From an uncultured Nitrospira sp. (lineage in GTDB: Bacteria > Nitrospirota > Nitrospiria > Nitrospirales > UBA8639), in NCBI GenBank assembly GCA_902500695.1, contig CABVRQ010000033.1, forward strand, positions 1 to 44,211: 44,211 bases of DNA. Direction: 5' to 3'. The notes under the pieces were generated by a model. That model was not told the DNA's origin and did not search any database. It was given only the letters and a program-made list of their open reading frames with translations. Positions within the stretch are counted from its first letter, which is position 1. Each line of letters opens with the position of its first letter. Of the stretch, positions 8,826 through 17,760 are shown one piece after another. Position numbers and translations under genes: made by a program.

Positions 8826-11611
8826 CAGGTCGTCATGGAAACCAGTTGTTGTTCGGTCATATTCAGAATTCCCAGCTCATCGATTAGTTTGGTACGACGG
8901 TCTTCTGATTCCTGGATCACGGAAGACTCCGCCTTCTCCCTGAATTCAGGAGAGGATAACCGACTGCCAAGGCGTTGCACTTCCTTCTCTTTTTCTCCAA
9001 TTTGTTTCTGGATTTTTTTGACAACTTCATGGAGGTCAATCTCATTGGGAACAGGAATGCCAATGGTACTGAAATGACCTGAAGGTAATTGTAATGTGCG
9101 GAGAGGTGGAATCGCCTGGTCTGTGATGACCGATGAGCGAAGAATCGACTCGATATAGGGGGTGAGGAAGCCCATGGTTGCCGTGTCGTGGGCATGGGCA
9201 CACACTCCATAAATTGAAGGTGCTTGAGATGGGGAAATATTCAGGAAAGCTCGTCCGGTTCTCGCCGTGTTGACAAACGCTTGGAGAAGTGAAAAAGCCT
9301 GTTCGGCTTCAGCATTGGTCCATTCCGGTTTTTCAGTGGGAAAGTTTTGCGTCATGATTGATGGCCCTTCATGCGGGAAGGATTGCCATATCTCTTCTGT
9401 AATAAACGGCATCACGGGGTGTAACAGCCGTTGGATGATTTCAAATGATTCCAAAAGCGTCTGGCGGGTGGCGGGCGCATCAGGATGGTTTTCCTGTTGG
9501 AGACAGGCTTTGGCGAGTTCTATGAACCAATCACAATATTCATGCCATATGAATTGATAGAGCGCGGAGGCGGCTTGGTCAAAGCGATAGTCTTCAAACG
9601 CTTTGGTTACTTCATGGATCGTATGGTTCAGTCGGCTAAGAATCCACCGATCCGGAAAAGGACGGAGTTCTACGGAGAGTGATACGCGTGGTCCGTCCGC
9701 GTACAGATGAATGAAGCGCGCCGCATTCCAAAGTTTTGTGACAAAATTTCGATATCCTTCGATGCGTTCTTCGGCCAGCTTAATGTCTCGTCCCGGTGAG
9801 GCCATTGAGGCCAGGGTAAACCTCAGCGCATCCGTTCCATATTGGCGCATTTTGGTCAAGGGATCAATCACATTTCCTTTCGATTTGCTCATCTTCTGGC
9901 CCTCAGCGTCCCGAACCAAGGCATGGATGTACACATCGCGGAATGGGACTTTCCCTGTAAATTTCAGGCCCATCATGATCATTCTGGCAACCCAAAAGAA
10001 CAGGATGTCCAATCCAGTGACTAGAGTCGCTGTTGGATAAAAGGTTTTCAGGTCTTCTGTATTTTCTGGCCACCCGAGTGTAGAAAATGGCCAGAGAGCG
10101 GAGGAAAACCAGGTATCCAATACATCAGGATCTTGAAAAAGGTTGGTCCCTCCACATGTGGGACATGATTGTGGTGGAGTTCTTGATACGATGGGTTGAG
10201 CATCTGAGGCTATAAAGCAGCTTCTTGTGAGCTGGGCGGAAGGAATACCCTTCTGGTCAGGTGCTTCGCCAGCCTGGCTGGTTTTGGGCAAATGGTCCTT
10301 GTTGCAGTTTCGACAATACCAGGCGGGGATTTGATGCCCCCACCAGATTTGGCGAGAAATACACCAATCTTTGATCTGGCGCATCCAGCCCAGATAATTA
10401 TTTTTCCATCCATCGGGAATAATACGAATGTCACCCGCTTCAACCGCTTGGATAGCTGGAGTCGCCAAGGGTTGTATTTTGACGAACCATTGAGGTGAAA
10501 GGTATGGCTCAGTAACAGTTTTGCATCGGTAGCATTTGCCAATGGCCATGGCGTGATCTTCGACCTTGGAGAGTAATTCCTGCCTTTCCAGGGCTTCTAT
10601 CACAATGGCTCTGGCTTCCTGGACGGACTTGAAGTTGAGTTCCGCTTGAAGTGTGGGATCGGCCTGGGCCTCCTGGAGTCCCATTGGGCTCATACGAGCT
10701 TGAAAGTCGAGTATACCCAGGCGTGGAAGGCCGTGTCGCTCGCCTGCTTCAAAATCATTGAAGTCATGCGCAGGGGTAATTTTTACGGCCCCGGTTCCAA
10801 ATTCCCGGTCAACTAATATCGGATCAGCCACAACCGGAATGGTCCGTGTCGTCAAAGGGACCTGAACTTCTTGCCCAATGTACTTCTGGTAGCGAGGGTC
10901 CTCAGGGTGGACGGCCACTGCGGTATCTCCCAGAATGGTCTCTGGTCTGGTTGTGGCCACTATGAGAAATTCCGTGGGATCGTCCACGAGGAAGTACGGA
11001 ATGTGATAGAGCTTTCCCTTTGTTGGTTCATGTTCAACTTCAATGTCAGAAAGGGCTGTCAGGCAGCGAGAGCACCAATTAATTAAACGTTCCCCACGGT
11101 AAATGAGGCCTTCCTCGTACAGCCGAACAAACACTTCTCGAACCGCCAGGGAAAGTCCTTCATCCATGGTAAATCGAAGGCGAGTCCAATCACAGGATGC
11201 CCCCAACTGTTTGAGTTGTTCGATAATGGTATCTCCGGATTGATGCCTCCACTTCCACACCCGGTCGATGAAGGCCGGGCGCCCAAGGTGTTCTCGTGTT
11301 TGACCTTCTTGCGCGAGTTGCCGTTCAACCACATTTTGGGTCGCAATCCCTGCATGGTCTGTCCCGGGGATCCATAAGGTGTTCAATCCCTGCATGCGTC
11401 GCCAACGAACGATAATGTCCTGGATAGTTGTATTGAGTGCATGTCCTATGTGGAGGGATCCCGTCACGTTGGGCGGGGGAATGACCAGACTAAAGGAAGG
11501 AGCAAGGTTGGTTGGGTCAGGCTGGAAGAATTGGTGTTCAATCCAGTATGACCCCCATCGGTTCTCGACTTCACCGGGATTGTACGTTTTTTCTAATTGT
11601 GAAGAGGCCAT
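8825..11611 (-). CDS. valS: Valine--tRNA ligase
   Basis: 928 residues from the ATG at 11611; the frame opens 28 codons earlier, but class I ValRS proteins begin close to the L-E-K-T-Y-N-P motif, which supports the internal start. The HIGH motif is H54-I-G-H57 and the KMSKS loop is at 573-577. A large editing (CP1) domain removes threonyl-tRNA; a C-x2-C ... C-x2-C pair in the mid region may bind zinc. The anticodon-binding helical domain and a C-terminal coiled coil rich in Lys and Glu complete a full-length enzyme. It heads the minus-strand run of eight genes. No T-box-like leader was seen upstream. Confidence 0.97.
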   Translation of the reverse strand: MASSQLEKTYNPGEVENRWGSYWIEHQFFQPDPTNLAPSFSLVIPPPNVTGSLHIGHALNTTIQDIIVRWRRMQGLNTLWIPGTDHAGIATQNVVERQLAQEGQTREHLGRPAFIDRVWKWRHQSGDTIIEQLKQLGASCDWTRLRFTMDEGLSLAVREVFVRLYEEGLIYRGERLINWCSRCLTALSDIEVEHEPTKGKLYHIPYFLVDDPTEFLIVATTRPETILGDTAVAVHPEDPRYQKYIGQEVQVPLTTRTIPVVADPILVDREFGTGAVKITPAHDFNDFEAGERHGLPRLGILDFQARMSPMGLQEAQADPTLQAELNFKSVQEARAIVIEALERQELLSKVEDHAMAIGKCYRCKTVTEPYLSPQWFVKIQPLATPAIQAVEAGDIRIIPDGWKNNYLGWMRQIKDWCISRQIWWGHQIPAWYCRNCNKDHLPKTSQAGEAPDQKGIPSAQLTRSCFIASDAQPIVSRTPPQSCPTCGGTNLFQDPDVLDTWFSSALWPFSTLGWPENTEDLKTFYPTATLVTGLDILFFWVARMIMMGLKFTGKVPFRDVYIHALVRDAEGQKMSKSKGNVIDPLTKMRQYGTDALRFTLASMASPGRDIKLAEERIEGYRNFVTKLWNAARFIHLYADGPRVSLSVELRPFPDRWILSRLNHTIHEVTKAFEDYRFDQAASALYQFIWHEYCDWFIELAKACLQQENHPDAPATRQTLLESFEIIQRLLHPVMPFITEEIWQSFPHEGPSIMTQNFPTEKPEWTNAEAEQAFSLLQAFVNTARTGRAFLNISPSQAPSIYGVCAHAHDTATMGFLTPYIESILRSSVITDQAIPPLRTLQLPSGHFSTIGIPVPNEIDLHEVVKKIQKQIGEKEKEVQRLGSRLSSPEFREKAESSVIQESEDRRTKLIDELGILNMTEQQLVSMTT

Positions 11612-11761
11612 ATTGGTATTTTTGAATTGGCGAAAAAAGTCCGATGTTATCACGGGTCCTATGGCCCTGCAAATACAACCTCTTGTTCCCCTCATGTTGC
11701 CTATGGTAAAAGTGGGGTCACTGGAGTTTTAACAATCTCATTTAACTCAGGAGAATCGCTC

Positions 11762-11872
11762 ATGCCACGTGGTCGGCAAAAAGATCGTGATTTGCGAAGA
11801 AAACATCGAAAAAATCAACAACGGGTAAAAGGATTGGAAGTTGCCCGGCGCGAAAAAGGCAAAAAGAAATAA
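11762..11872 (+). CDS. Small, highly basic 36-residue protein
   Basis: A 36-codon ORF with an AGGAG ribosome binding site about 8 bases before the ATG. Almost half of its residues are Lys or Arg (M-P-R-G-R-Q-K-D-R-D-L-R-R-K-H-R at the start, G-K-K-K at the end). The composition suggests RNA or ribosome binding, comparable to tiny accessory ribosomal proteins, but no family was recognised. It stands divergently from valS and is followed by a short convergent ORF. The good ribosome binding site, clean stop and strong bias make it more likely real than chance. Confidence 0.6.
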   Translation: MPRGRQKDRDLRRKHRKNQQRVKGLEVARREKGKKK

Positions 11873-11904
11873 TAGACTAATTTCTTGCGGTGGTCCTTGT
11901 CGTG

Positions 11905-12036
11905 TTACAAAATGATCGCTTCACCTCCTAATTCTCCTTCCTTGCGTTCGTTCTGATTGAACAACTCAATTAAACCTTTGGTTCGAGGTAAGGGTCCGGC
12001 CACTAACCTTTTGGCCTTGATGCTCTGTTCACTCAA
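11905..12036 (-). CDS. Possible 43-residue protein (TTG start)
   Basis: On the minus strand a TTG at 12036 opens a 43-codon frame ending at TAA 11905-11907. Its product is protein-like, with V-A-G-P-L-P-R-T-K-G-L-I-E-L-F-N-Q-N-E-R in the centre and a Glu/Gly-rich end, and it fills most of the gap between the small basic protein gene and the HAD gene. The only ribosome-binding candidate is a purine run (GAAGAAAG) directly against the start. No family was recognised; it may be a real small protein or the preserved end of an older gene. Confidence 0.3.
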   Translation of the reverse strand: MSEQSIKAKRLVAGPLPRTKGLIELFNQNERKEGELGGEAIIL

Positions 12037-12045
12037 CTTTCTTCT

Positions 12046-12765
12046 ATGACATCTCCCATAAAAGTCATTTTTTTTGATGCTGTAGGGACCTTATTTGATG
12101 TGAAGGGATCAGTAGGGGAGGTGTATTTAACCTATGCCAAAAAATACGGGGTTCCAGACACAGAACAGACCCTTCAGGCCTTAAATGCAGCTTTTAAGCA
12201 AACGATGAAAGACATGCCTCCCCCTGTTTTCTCAGTGGAGCGGCCGGAAAAACTCAAACAATGCGAGCGGTTGTGGTGGTTTGATGTTGTACATGCCGTT
12301 TTTTATCGGGTGGGTATGTTCGAGGGGTTCGATGATTTTTTCGAAGAGGTATTTGAGGCGTTTGGGCAGTCTATCCATTGGGAACTGTTCCCTGATACAT
12401 ACGAAGTCTTAGGTCATCTCAAGCGGCAGGGATTTGAACTCGGAATCATTTCCAATTTTGATAGCCGGTTTTTTCAGGTTTCCCGGGCGCTTGGTCTCAA
12501 CACATTTTTTGATTCTGTGACCATTTCCAGCTTGGTCGGAGCTGCCAAGCCAGCTCAAAAGATTTTTTGTCATGCACTTGATGAACACATGGTGGTTCCT
12601 CAAGAAGCTCTTCATGTGGGAGATCACCCTATTGAGGATTTGGAGGGGGCTCTACAAGCTGGTCTTCATGCTCTCCTGATTGATCGTTCTACGCCTAGCC
12701 TCCCTCATCCAAGAACACTTTCAAGTTTGACCCAACTGGCTTCGTCTGACCTCTTGTATCCCTAG
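12046..12765 (+). CDS. HAD-superfamily hydrolase-like protein with altered motif I
   Basis: 239 residues, HAD subfamily IA fold. Motif I is F-F-D11-A-V13-G-T-L-F-D: the nucleophile Asp is kept, but the second Asp, the general acid/base in classical D-x-D phosphatases, is Val. Motif II is the serine of I-I-S-N-F-D, motif III the lysine of G-A-A-K-P, and motif IV G-D-H-P-I-E-D. The F-D-A-V-G-T-L-F start followed by K-G-S-V-G-E-V-Y is a recurring pattern in a HDHD3-like branch also seen in cyanobacteria and plants (recalled, not searched). Substrate unknown; catalysis may be weak or different. A short GTATCC-CTA-GGATAC hairpin spans the stop codon. Confidence 0.85.
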   Translation: MTSPIKVIFFDAVGTLFDVKGSVGEVYLTYAKKYGVPDTEQTLQALNAAFKQTMKDMPPPVFSVERPEKLKQCERLWWFDVVHAVFYRVGMFEGFDDFFEEVFEAFGQSIHWELFPDTYEVLGHLKRQGFELGIISNFDSRFFQVSRALGLNTFFDSVTISSLVGAAKPAQKIFCHALDEHMVVPQEALHVGDHPIEDLEGALQAGLHALLIDRSTPSLPHPRTLSSLTQLASSDLLYP

Positions 12766-12770
12766 GATAC
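12756..12770 (+). other. Perfect inverted repeat spanning the HAD stop codon
   Basis: GTATCC-CTA-GGATAC: a six-base stem with a three-base loop, with the stop codon in the loop. There is no T-run after it, so it is not a standard intrinsic terminator, but it may slow or protect the 3' end. Confidence 0.3.
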
Positions 12771-12807
12771 CTATCCCTTCCTTTAGGATTTCTTTCCCAA
12801 TCACTCC

Positions 12808-12972
12808 CTATTGAGAGTCCGAGACTGGGCTTTCGGGGATTTCCCAAACTGACGGGTAAAAATGGACTCCCAATAGTTCAAGGGCCGACCGGTGGGTGGG
12901 CACCCCGAACGCAGAGATGTCCTGCATGATCCTGAGGGACCTAGGAGCCCCCAGTAATTCAAAAGTGGGCAT
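12808..12972 (-). CDS. Possible 54-residue protein in the HAD-kinase gap
   Basis: In the 349-base gap between the HAD gene and the membrane pseudokinase, an ATG at 12972 on the minus strand opens 54 codons. The product has two similar short blocks, F-E-L-L-G-A near the start and L-E-L-L-G-V about 28 residues later, matching an imperfect DNA direct repeat. An overlapping frame on the same strand (83 codons, 12801-13052) is less protein-like. The TGGTCAAAATGGTCAAG stretch just upstream resembles repeated TTTTGACC blocks at IS21-type ends, so an insertion-element remnant is an alternative. No family was recognised. Confidence 0.25.
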   Translation of the reverse strand: MPTFELLGAPRSLRIMQDISAFGVPTHRSALELLGVHFYPSVWEIPESPVSDSQ

Positions 12973-13066
12973 ACTTGACCATTTTGACCATTCAGGGTAC
13001 GGTTTAAAATCAAATTAGACCCCTCTAGGCTGGTGCGGCCTTTTTTTGACATGGTGACTTTTTCCC

Positions 13067-13079
13067 AGGTTCCGAACCT
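13067..13079. promoter_or_regulatory. Palindrome upstream of the membrane pseudokinase gene
   Basis: AGGTTC-C-GAACCT, six-base perfect arms around one base, 36 bases before the GTG start at 13115. Size and position suit a dimeric regulator's operator. No regulator can be named. Confidence 0.3.
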
Positions 13080-13114
13080 TAAGTTAATACTCCTCCGTCG
13101 ATAACACGAAACTC

Positions 13115-15334
13115 GTGGAATTTTTTGCCATCAGTGGATTGTTGAATGGATTGGCCGCTAGCGGGCTGGCCTCCTTTGTCTACTTTCGCGCTCCCAAGGA
13201 TCCCAGACATTGGACATTTGGGTTATTTGGTATTGCCACTGCCTTATGGAGTTTTGGGTATTTTGCTTGGCAAGTCTCCGATACTGATTTTTTTGCGCTT
13301 CTCAATCTTCGCATCTTAATGGCAGGAGCCATCTTTATTCCCATTACCTTTTTGCATCATATTCTGTATTTACTTGGGAAGGAGAATACTTTTAGCGCGA
13401 CTATTAAGTGGAATTACCTCGTCGGTGGGGTTTTTCTACTTGCCGATTTTACTCCTTTATTTATTCAAGGTGTCCGCCAGATCTCTGTCTTTCCGTTTTG
13501 GGGTGTGCCGGGCTTGGTTTTTCATTTTTGTTTGATTTGGTGGGCCGGTCTTGTAATCTTTGCTCATCTTCTTCTCATCCAGGCCTATACGAAGGAAAGG
13601 GGATTGCGTCGAAGGCAATTTTTGTATCTGCTCATAGGCTCTGGAATTGGATACATAGGTGGGGCGACTAATTATCCCCTGTGGTATGGGATTGAAATAT
13701 TACCCTACGGGACTATTGGCTTTGCGGTATATATTTCAATCGTAGCCTATACCTTGTTGCGATTCCACTGGTTGGAATTTTCAGTGTATGTTGAAAAAGG
13801 ATTGTCCTATTTTGCTATTTTATTGTTTGTGTCACAGCCTGTTTACCCGATGCTGCTCCTTGCGCAGAAATCCCTTCTTGGTGGCATTAATGTCAGGTTT
13901 TCCGTCGTGCAACTTGTGCTTCACCTCTTGACGGTTGTGGGTGTTTATCAAATGAGAGTCGGAACGAAGGGCGCGGTGGCGAGAACCATACTTAAAGGCA
14001 GGGAATTGAGGACTCAAGCTCTCTCCAGATTTTCTTCGAAAGTCGCTAACATGCAAAATATTGAAGATTTGGGGCAGGCCATTCTAGAAACGGTAGGAAG
14101 AAGCGCTGGAGCATCAAAAGCCGCTATCTTTGTTTTGCAGGTTGAAGAAAATCGGTATAGGGCTGTTTCAAGTTTCGGGTTTTCTCATGATCATCCTGTT
14201 ATCCAAAATGGATGGGCAATCTCCGATAATCTGCCACAATTATTACTATTCACCCAGTCAAGGGTCTCTATTAAGGACTTAAAGGGGGTAGACTCCAATG
14301 AAGGCGAGATGCGCATTGCTGAAATCTTAGAAGAAGCCGGATTAGAGTTGTTTTATCCGATTTTTGGGAATAACCAGTTATTGGGTGTTTTGGCGCTTGG
14401 CCCTACGTCTAGTAAAGCTATTCGGATGATGGGTGGGCAAACATTTTGGAATACCATTATTCAGGAATCTGCTCTAGCATTAGAAAATGCTATTTTGCGA
14501 GAAGAAATTCACCGTTCTCAAAATTTGCTTTGCCAAGTGGATCGCCTACGGTCCCTTGAGGCCATGGCCAATGGATTGACTCAGGAACTACATAGCCCAT
14601 TAGTCTCAATTAAAGCTTTTGTTCAAGTGGCTGAATTACGACGTCATGACGGGGAATTTATGGATAGGCTTCATCGTATAGTTGGAGAAGATCTTGCAAA
14701 AATAGAAGCCTTAACAAAAGAGATCAGAGAATATGTCAAGCCCTTATCGGGATCATTGAATACAAAAACCCATGTCCATGAAATCATTGATTCCTGTCTG
14801 TTGTTTGTGGCAAGCAATCCTTCTTATTATAAAACAATGATTGAGAAGATATTTAGTCCGGATGTCCCGATGATCTCTGTAGATCGACAAGGGCTCATGC
14901 AAGCCATTTTTAATGGCCTGCTATTTCTCTTAAAGGATCAATCGCAATTGTCTGGAACTTTGCGAATTGAAACAAAAGCCGATCGACATGCCATGGGACA
15001 AAATTGGCTTCAAGTATCAGTGTCGTGGAAAGCTCCAATAGCGTCAATGAATTCCGAGCTGGTTTCAATAGAGGAATGGGATTTTGATGATGTACTTATT
15101 GATGAGCCTGATCCGTCCGCTGCGCAAGGGTTAATCCTTGCTCATCAAATTATTCAACGCCATTCTGGATATTTTCATCTTTTGACCAATGAGCGTGGTA
15201 TTCTTGGATTTCAAATCCAACTGCCCCTCAGTCTCCCTTATGCCAATGAGTACTCCTTGACTTCCTTTCGTAATCCCGCCATTGCTCTTAAGCAAGTGAA
15301 GGTAACACCAGACCCTGGCCGTCTTTTTTCGTAG
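13115..15334 (+). CDS. Membrane sensor with degenerate histidine-kinase core (pseudokinase)
   Basis: 739 residues from a GTG start. Residues 1-290 hold seven to nine hydrophobic segments of the histidine-kinase N-terminal 7TM type; a GAF domain follows at about 310-465. The kinase part aligns with two-component sensors but has lost its chemistry: the H-box A-H-E-I-R-N-P-L pattern reads T-Q490-E-L-H-S-P-L, with Gln in place of the phospho-accepting His. The ATPase N-box has F-N-G-L-L-F instead of N-L-x-x-N-A, no D-x-G-x-G motif is visible, and the G2 loop is reduced to A-Q-G-L-I-L. The overall fold is retained, so it probably senses and docks rather than phosphorylates. The intact hybrid kinase gene begins 80 bases downstream. 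Confidence 0.8.
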   Translation: MEFFAISGLLNGLAASGLASFVYFRAPKDPRHWTFGLFGIATALWSFGYFAWQVSDTDFFALLNLRILMAGAIFIPITFLHHILYLLGKENTFSATIKWNYLVGGVFLLADFTPLFIQGVRQISVFPFWGVPGLVFHFCLIWWAGLVIFAHLLLIQAYTKERGLRRRQFLYLLIGSGIGYIGGATNYPLWYGIEILPYGTIGFAVYISIVAYTLLRFHWLEFSVYVEKGLSYFAILLFVSQPVYPMLLLAQKSLLGGINVRFSVVQLVLHLLTVVGVYQMRVGTKGAVARTILKGRELRTQALSRFSSKVANMQNIEDLGQAILETVGRSAGASKAAIFVLQVEENRYRAVSSFGFSHDHPVIQNGWAISDNLPQLLLFTQSRVSIKDLKGVDSNEGEMRIAEILEEAGLELFYPIFGNNQLLGVLALGPTSSKAIRMMGGQTFWNTIIQESALALENAILREEIHRSQNLLCQVDRLRSLEAMANGLTQELHSPLVSIKAFVQVAELRRHDGEFMDRLHRIVGEDLAKIEALTKEIREYVKPLSGSLNTKTHVHEIIDSCLLFVASNPSYYKTMIEKIFSPDVPMISVDRQGLMQAIFNGLLFLLKDQSQLSGTLRIETKADRHAMGQNWLQVSVSWKAPIASMNSELVSIEEWDFDDVLIDEPDPSAAQGLILAHQIIQRHSGYFHLLTNERGILGFQIQLPLSLPYANEYSLTSFRNPAIALKQVKVTPDPGRLFS

Positions 15335-15414
15335 AAAAAATTGGTAGAATTCTTTTTTTAGGTGCTGACTCTTGCTGAGTCAGATCGTTAGTTGCATTGG
15401 GTTGTACTTCATTT

Positions 15415-17703
15415 ATGAATAGCTTCTCGCGAAATGAGGATTCCGTTTTTGACCATGTACCATTGGTTGTTTATCGGTGTACTCAACGGGGGATTGATCG
15501 AAAGTTTGAATTTGTGACTCCGTTCGTCCATTCCTTGCTAGACCTAACTCCTGAGCAACTAACCCAAGATTCAAAAGCGTTTTTCTCTCGAATACATCCG
15601 GAAGATCGGAATATGTGTTTGAGAGGTTGGGAGAATCACACTCATCTGCCCGTGACCATTCGGTTAGAGTATCGAATGTTCGGTGAAGGAAATCGTGTGG
15701 TTTGGGTTCAAGAAAATAGTGTGGTGTCTGCTGGGAGCCTCGAAAATGAAATGGTCTGCCACGGGGTGTTAATAGAAATCCCTAATCACCAACAGATCAA
15801 AGAGGAATTGCATCGGTGGGACCGAGAGCTTCAATCCTTGACCAGCAATCTTCCCGATATTATTGGACGCTTTGATCGCAAAAATCGTGTGATGTATTTA
15901 AATCGGTGGTGGGATAGTGTTGACCCCTTTCCCCCGGAAAAATATTTAGGTAAGCAACTCATAGAGTTGGGAGTCTCCAAAAAGGTCGCAGATATTTTTG
16001 AGGAGAAAATTCAATCAGTTTGGAGTAAAGGCATCTCAGAATCTTTGGAAATTTCCCATCCTACTGGACAAGGGCTTAAAAATTTTGAAATTCGATTTTG
16101 CCCCGAGCCAACTATTGGTGGACAAATTTTAACTGTATTGTTGATCTGTCGTGATGTAACAAACGTTCGTATGGCTGAGTTGGCTTTTAGGGACAGTGAT
16201 GAAAAATTTCGCCAATTAGCTGAAACTGTGGATAGTGTATTTTGGATATGGGAGGTAGACCTACAACAAATAGTCTATGTAAGTCCCGCTTACAAACGCC
16301 TTTGGGGCGGGGATCCCCAAAAACTCATGAATAATCCCTTTGATTGGCTGACCATCGTTTTTCAAGAAGATCAGTCCAAGGTTGAAAATTTGTTCTTGAA
16401 GAGAATTGATGCGAAAGGCCTTGATATTGAATACCGAATTGTTACTCGTCACCATGAGCTACGCTGGGTTCATAACCGAACCTTTCCGGTGAAGGATGCA
16501 TCAGGGATGATTCACCGGGTCATTGGGATTGCTCAGGATGTGACGGAAAGAAAAAAATGGGAGGAGGAAAGGTTGAGGGGGGCCAAGCTCGAGTCACTTG
16601 GTCTTTTGGCTGGAGGACTTGCCCATGATTTCAATAACTTGCTCACGGCAATTTTAGGGCAACTGTCGCTAGCGAAATTTACACTGGACTCATCCAGTCC
16701 TCTGTTTAATCGGATTTCTGAGGCTGAACACGCTTCTTTAAGAGCGCAAGATATTGCACGGCAACTTCTAACCTTTTCTAAGGGCGGGGCTCCGGTAAAA
16801 AAGACTGTCCTTTTGCAAGAGATAATAAAAGAGAATGTCCAGTTGGTATTGTCCGGATCTAATGTCCGTCCAATCTTTAATGTTGCTGATGATCTGTGGC
16901 CAGTCACGATCGATGCAGGCCAAATTTGCCAAGTGATTCATAACCTTGTGATCAATGCCCGGCAGGCGATGGAAGACGGAGGGGAATGTATCATTCAAGC
17001 TCACAATGTTAAGGGAGATATGGTCGAACATTCGGATTTTGGACAAATGACTTTGCATGCTCAAGATTGGGTTGAAATCCGATTCAAGGACAAAGGGGTT
17101 GGGATTTCTAAGGAAAATCTAGAGAAAATATTTGATCCATATTTTACGACAAAGTCCACAGGGTCAGGGCTCGGCCTTGCAACGTCCTACTCCATCGTTA
17201 GGAATCATGGAGGAGTGTTGACTGTGAATTCAGCGCTCGGGGAGGGTAGTACTTTTTCTTTATTTCTCCCAGCTATCCCCATTCAAGAAATGGCTTATGA
17301 AGTGCAGGAAAGGCGCGTAAAAATGGGGCATGGCAAAATTCTGATTATGGATGATGAAATTCAAATCCGGAAAGTTCTAGGTGAGATGGTGGAAACGTGT
17401 GGATACAGTTACGAGACAGCGAAAGACGGTGAAGAAGCTTTGAGGAATTTTTTCGAGGCATGGGAGGTTGGTTCTCCATTTTCAGCGGTCATTCTTGATT
17501 TAACCGTACCTGGAGGACTAGGAGGGAAGGAAGTCCTCAGTCGGCTGTTAACTATAGACCCCCAAGTCAAAGCTATTGTGGTGAGTGGTTATTCAAATGA
17601 CCCTGTCCTTGCCAATTATCAAGAATATGGTTTCAAGGGTAGAGTGGCAAAGCCCTTTAATCTTGTGGACCTCAGTGTTGTGCTGCAATCCGTTTTAGAG
17701 TAA
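15415..17703 (+). CDS. PAS-domain hybrid sensor histidine kinase with receiver domain
   Basis: 762 residues from ATG 15415; a TTG six codons earlier is possible. No membrane segment is visible, so it should be cytoplasmic. Three PAS/PAC-like domains (about 5-130, 145-265, 270-390), the last ending in the usual I-G-I-A-Q-D-V-T-E-R-K. The HisKA box is G-L-A-H404-D-F-N-N-L-L with the phospho-accepting His. The ATPase has V-I-H-N-L-V-I-N-A-R-Q-A-M (N), D-K-G-V-G-I-S (G1), F-D-P-Y-F-T-T-K (F) and G-S-G-L-G-L-A-T (G2). The C-terminal receiver has D695 in V-I-L-D-L-T-V-P-G-G and a conserved K-P. All catalytic features are intact, in contrast to the preceding gene. Output target unknown. Confidence 0.92.
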   Translation: MNSFSRNEDSVFDHVPLVVYRCTQRGIDRKFEFVTPFVHSLLDLTPEQLTQDSKAFFSRIHPEDRNMCLRGWENHTHLPVTIRLEYRMFGEGNRVVWVQENSVVSAGSLENEMVCHGVLIEIPNHQQIKEELHRWDRELQSLTSNLPDIIGRFDRKNRVMYLNRWWDSVDPFPPEKYLGKQLIELGVSKKVADIFEEKIQSVWSKGISESLEISHPTGQGLKNFEIRFCPEPTIGGQILTVLLICRDVTNVRMAELAFRDSDEKFRQLAETVDSVFWIWEVDLQQIVYVSPAYKRLWGGDPQKLMNNPFDWLTIVFQEDQSKVENLFLKRIDAKGLDIEYRIVTRHHELRWVHNRTFPVKDASGMIHRVIGIAQDVTERKKWEEERLRGAKLESLGLLAGGLAHDFNNLLTAILGQLSLAKFTLDSSSPLFNRISEAEHASLRAQDIARQLLTFSKGGAPVKKTVLLQEIIKENVQLVLSGSNVRPIFNVADDLWPVTIDAGQICQVIHNLVINARQAMEDGGECIIQAHNVKGDMVEHSDFGQMTLHAQDWVEIRFKDKGVGISKENLEKIFDPYFTTKSTGSGLGLATSYSIVRNHGGVLTVNSALGEGSTFSLFLPAIPIQEMAYEVQERRVKMGHGKILIMDDEIQIRKVLGEMVETCGYSYETAKDGEEALRNFFEAWEVGSPFSAVILDLTVPGGLGGKEVLSRLLTIDPQVKAIVVSGYSNDPVLANYQEYGFKGRVAKPFNLVDLSVVLQSVLE

Positions 17704-17760
17704 ACGACCTCATGCGCCTCGGCCTAGGTGAAGTCCAGGGTATTTGAATAGTTGTTCCTC

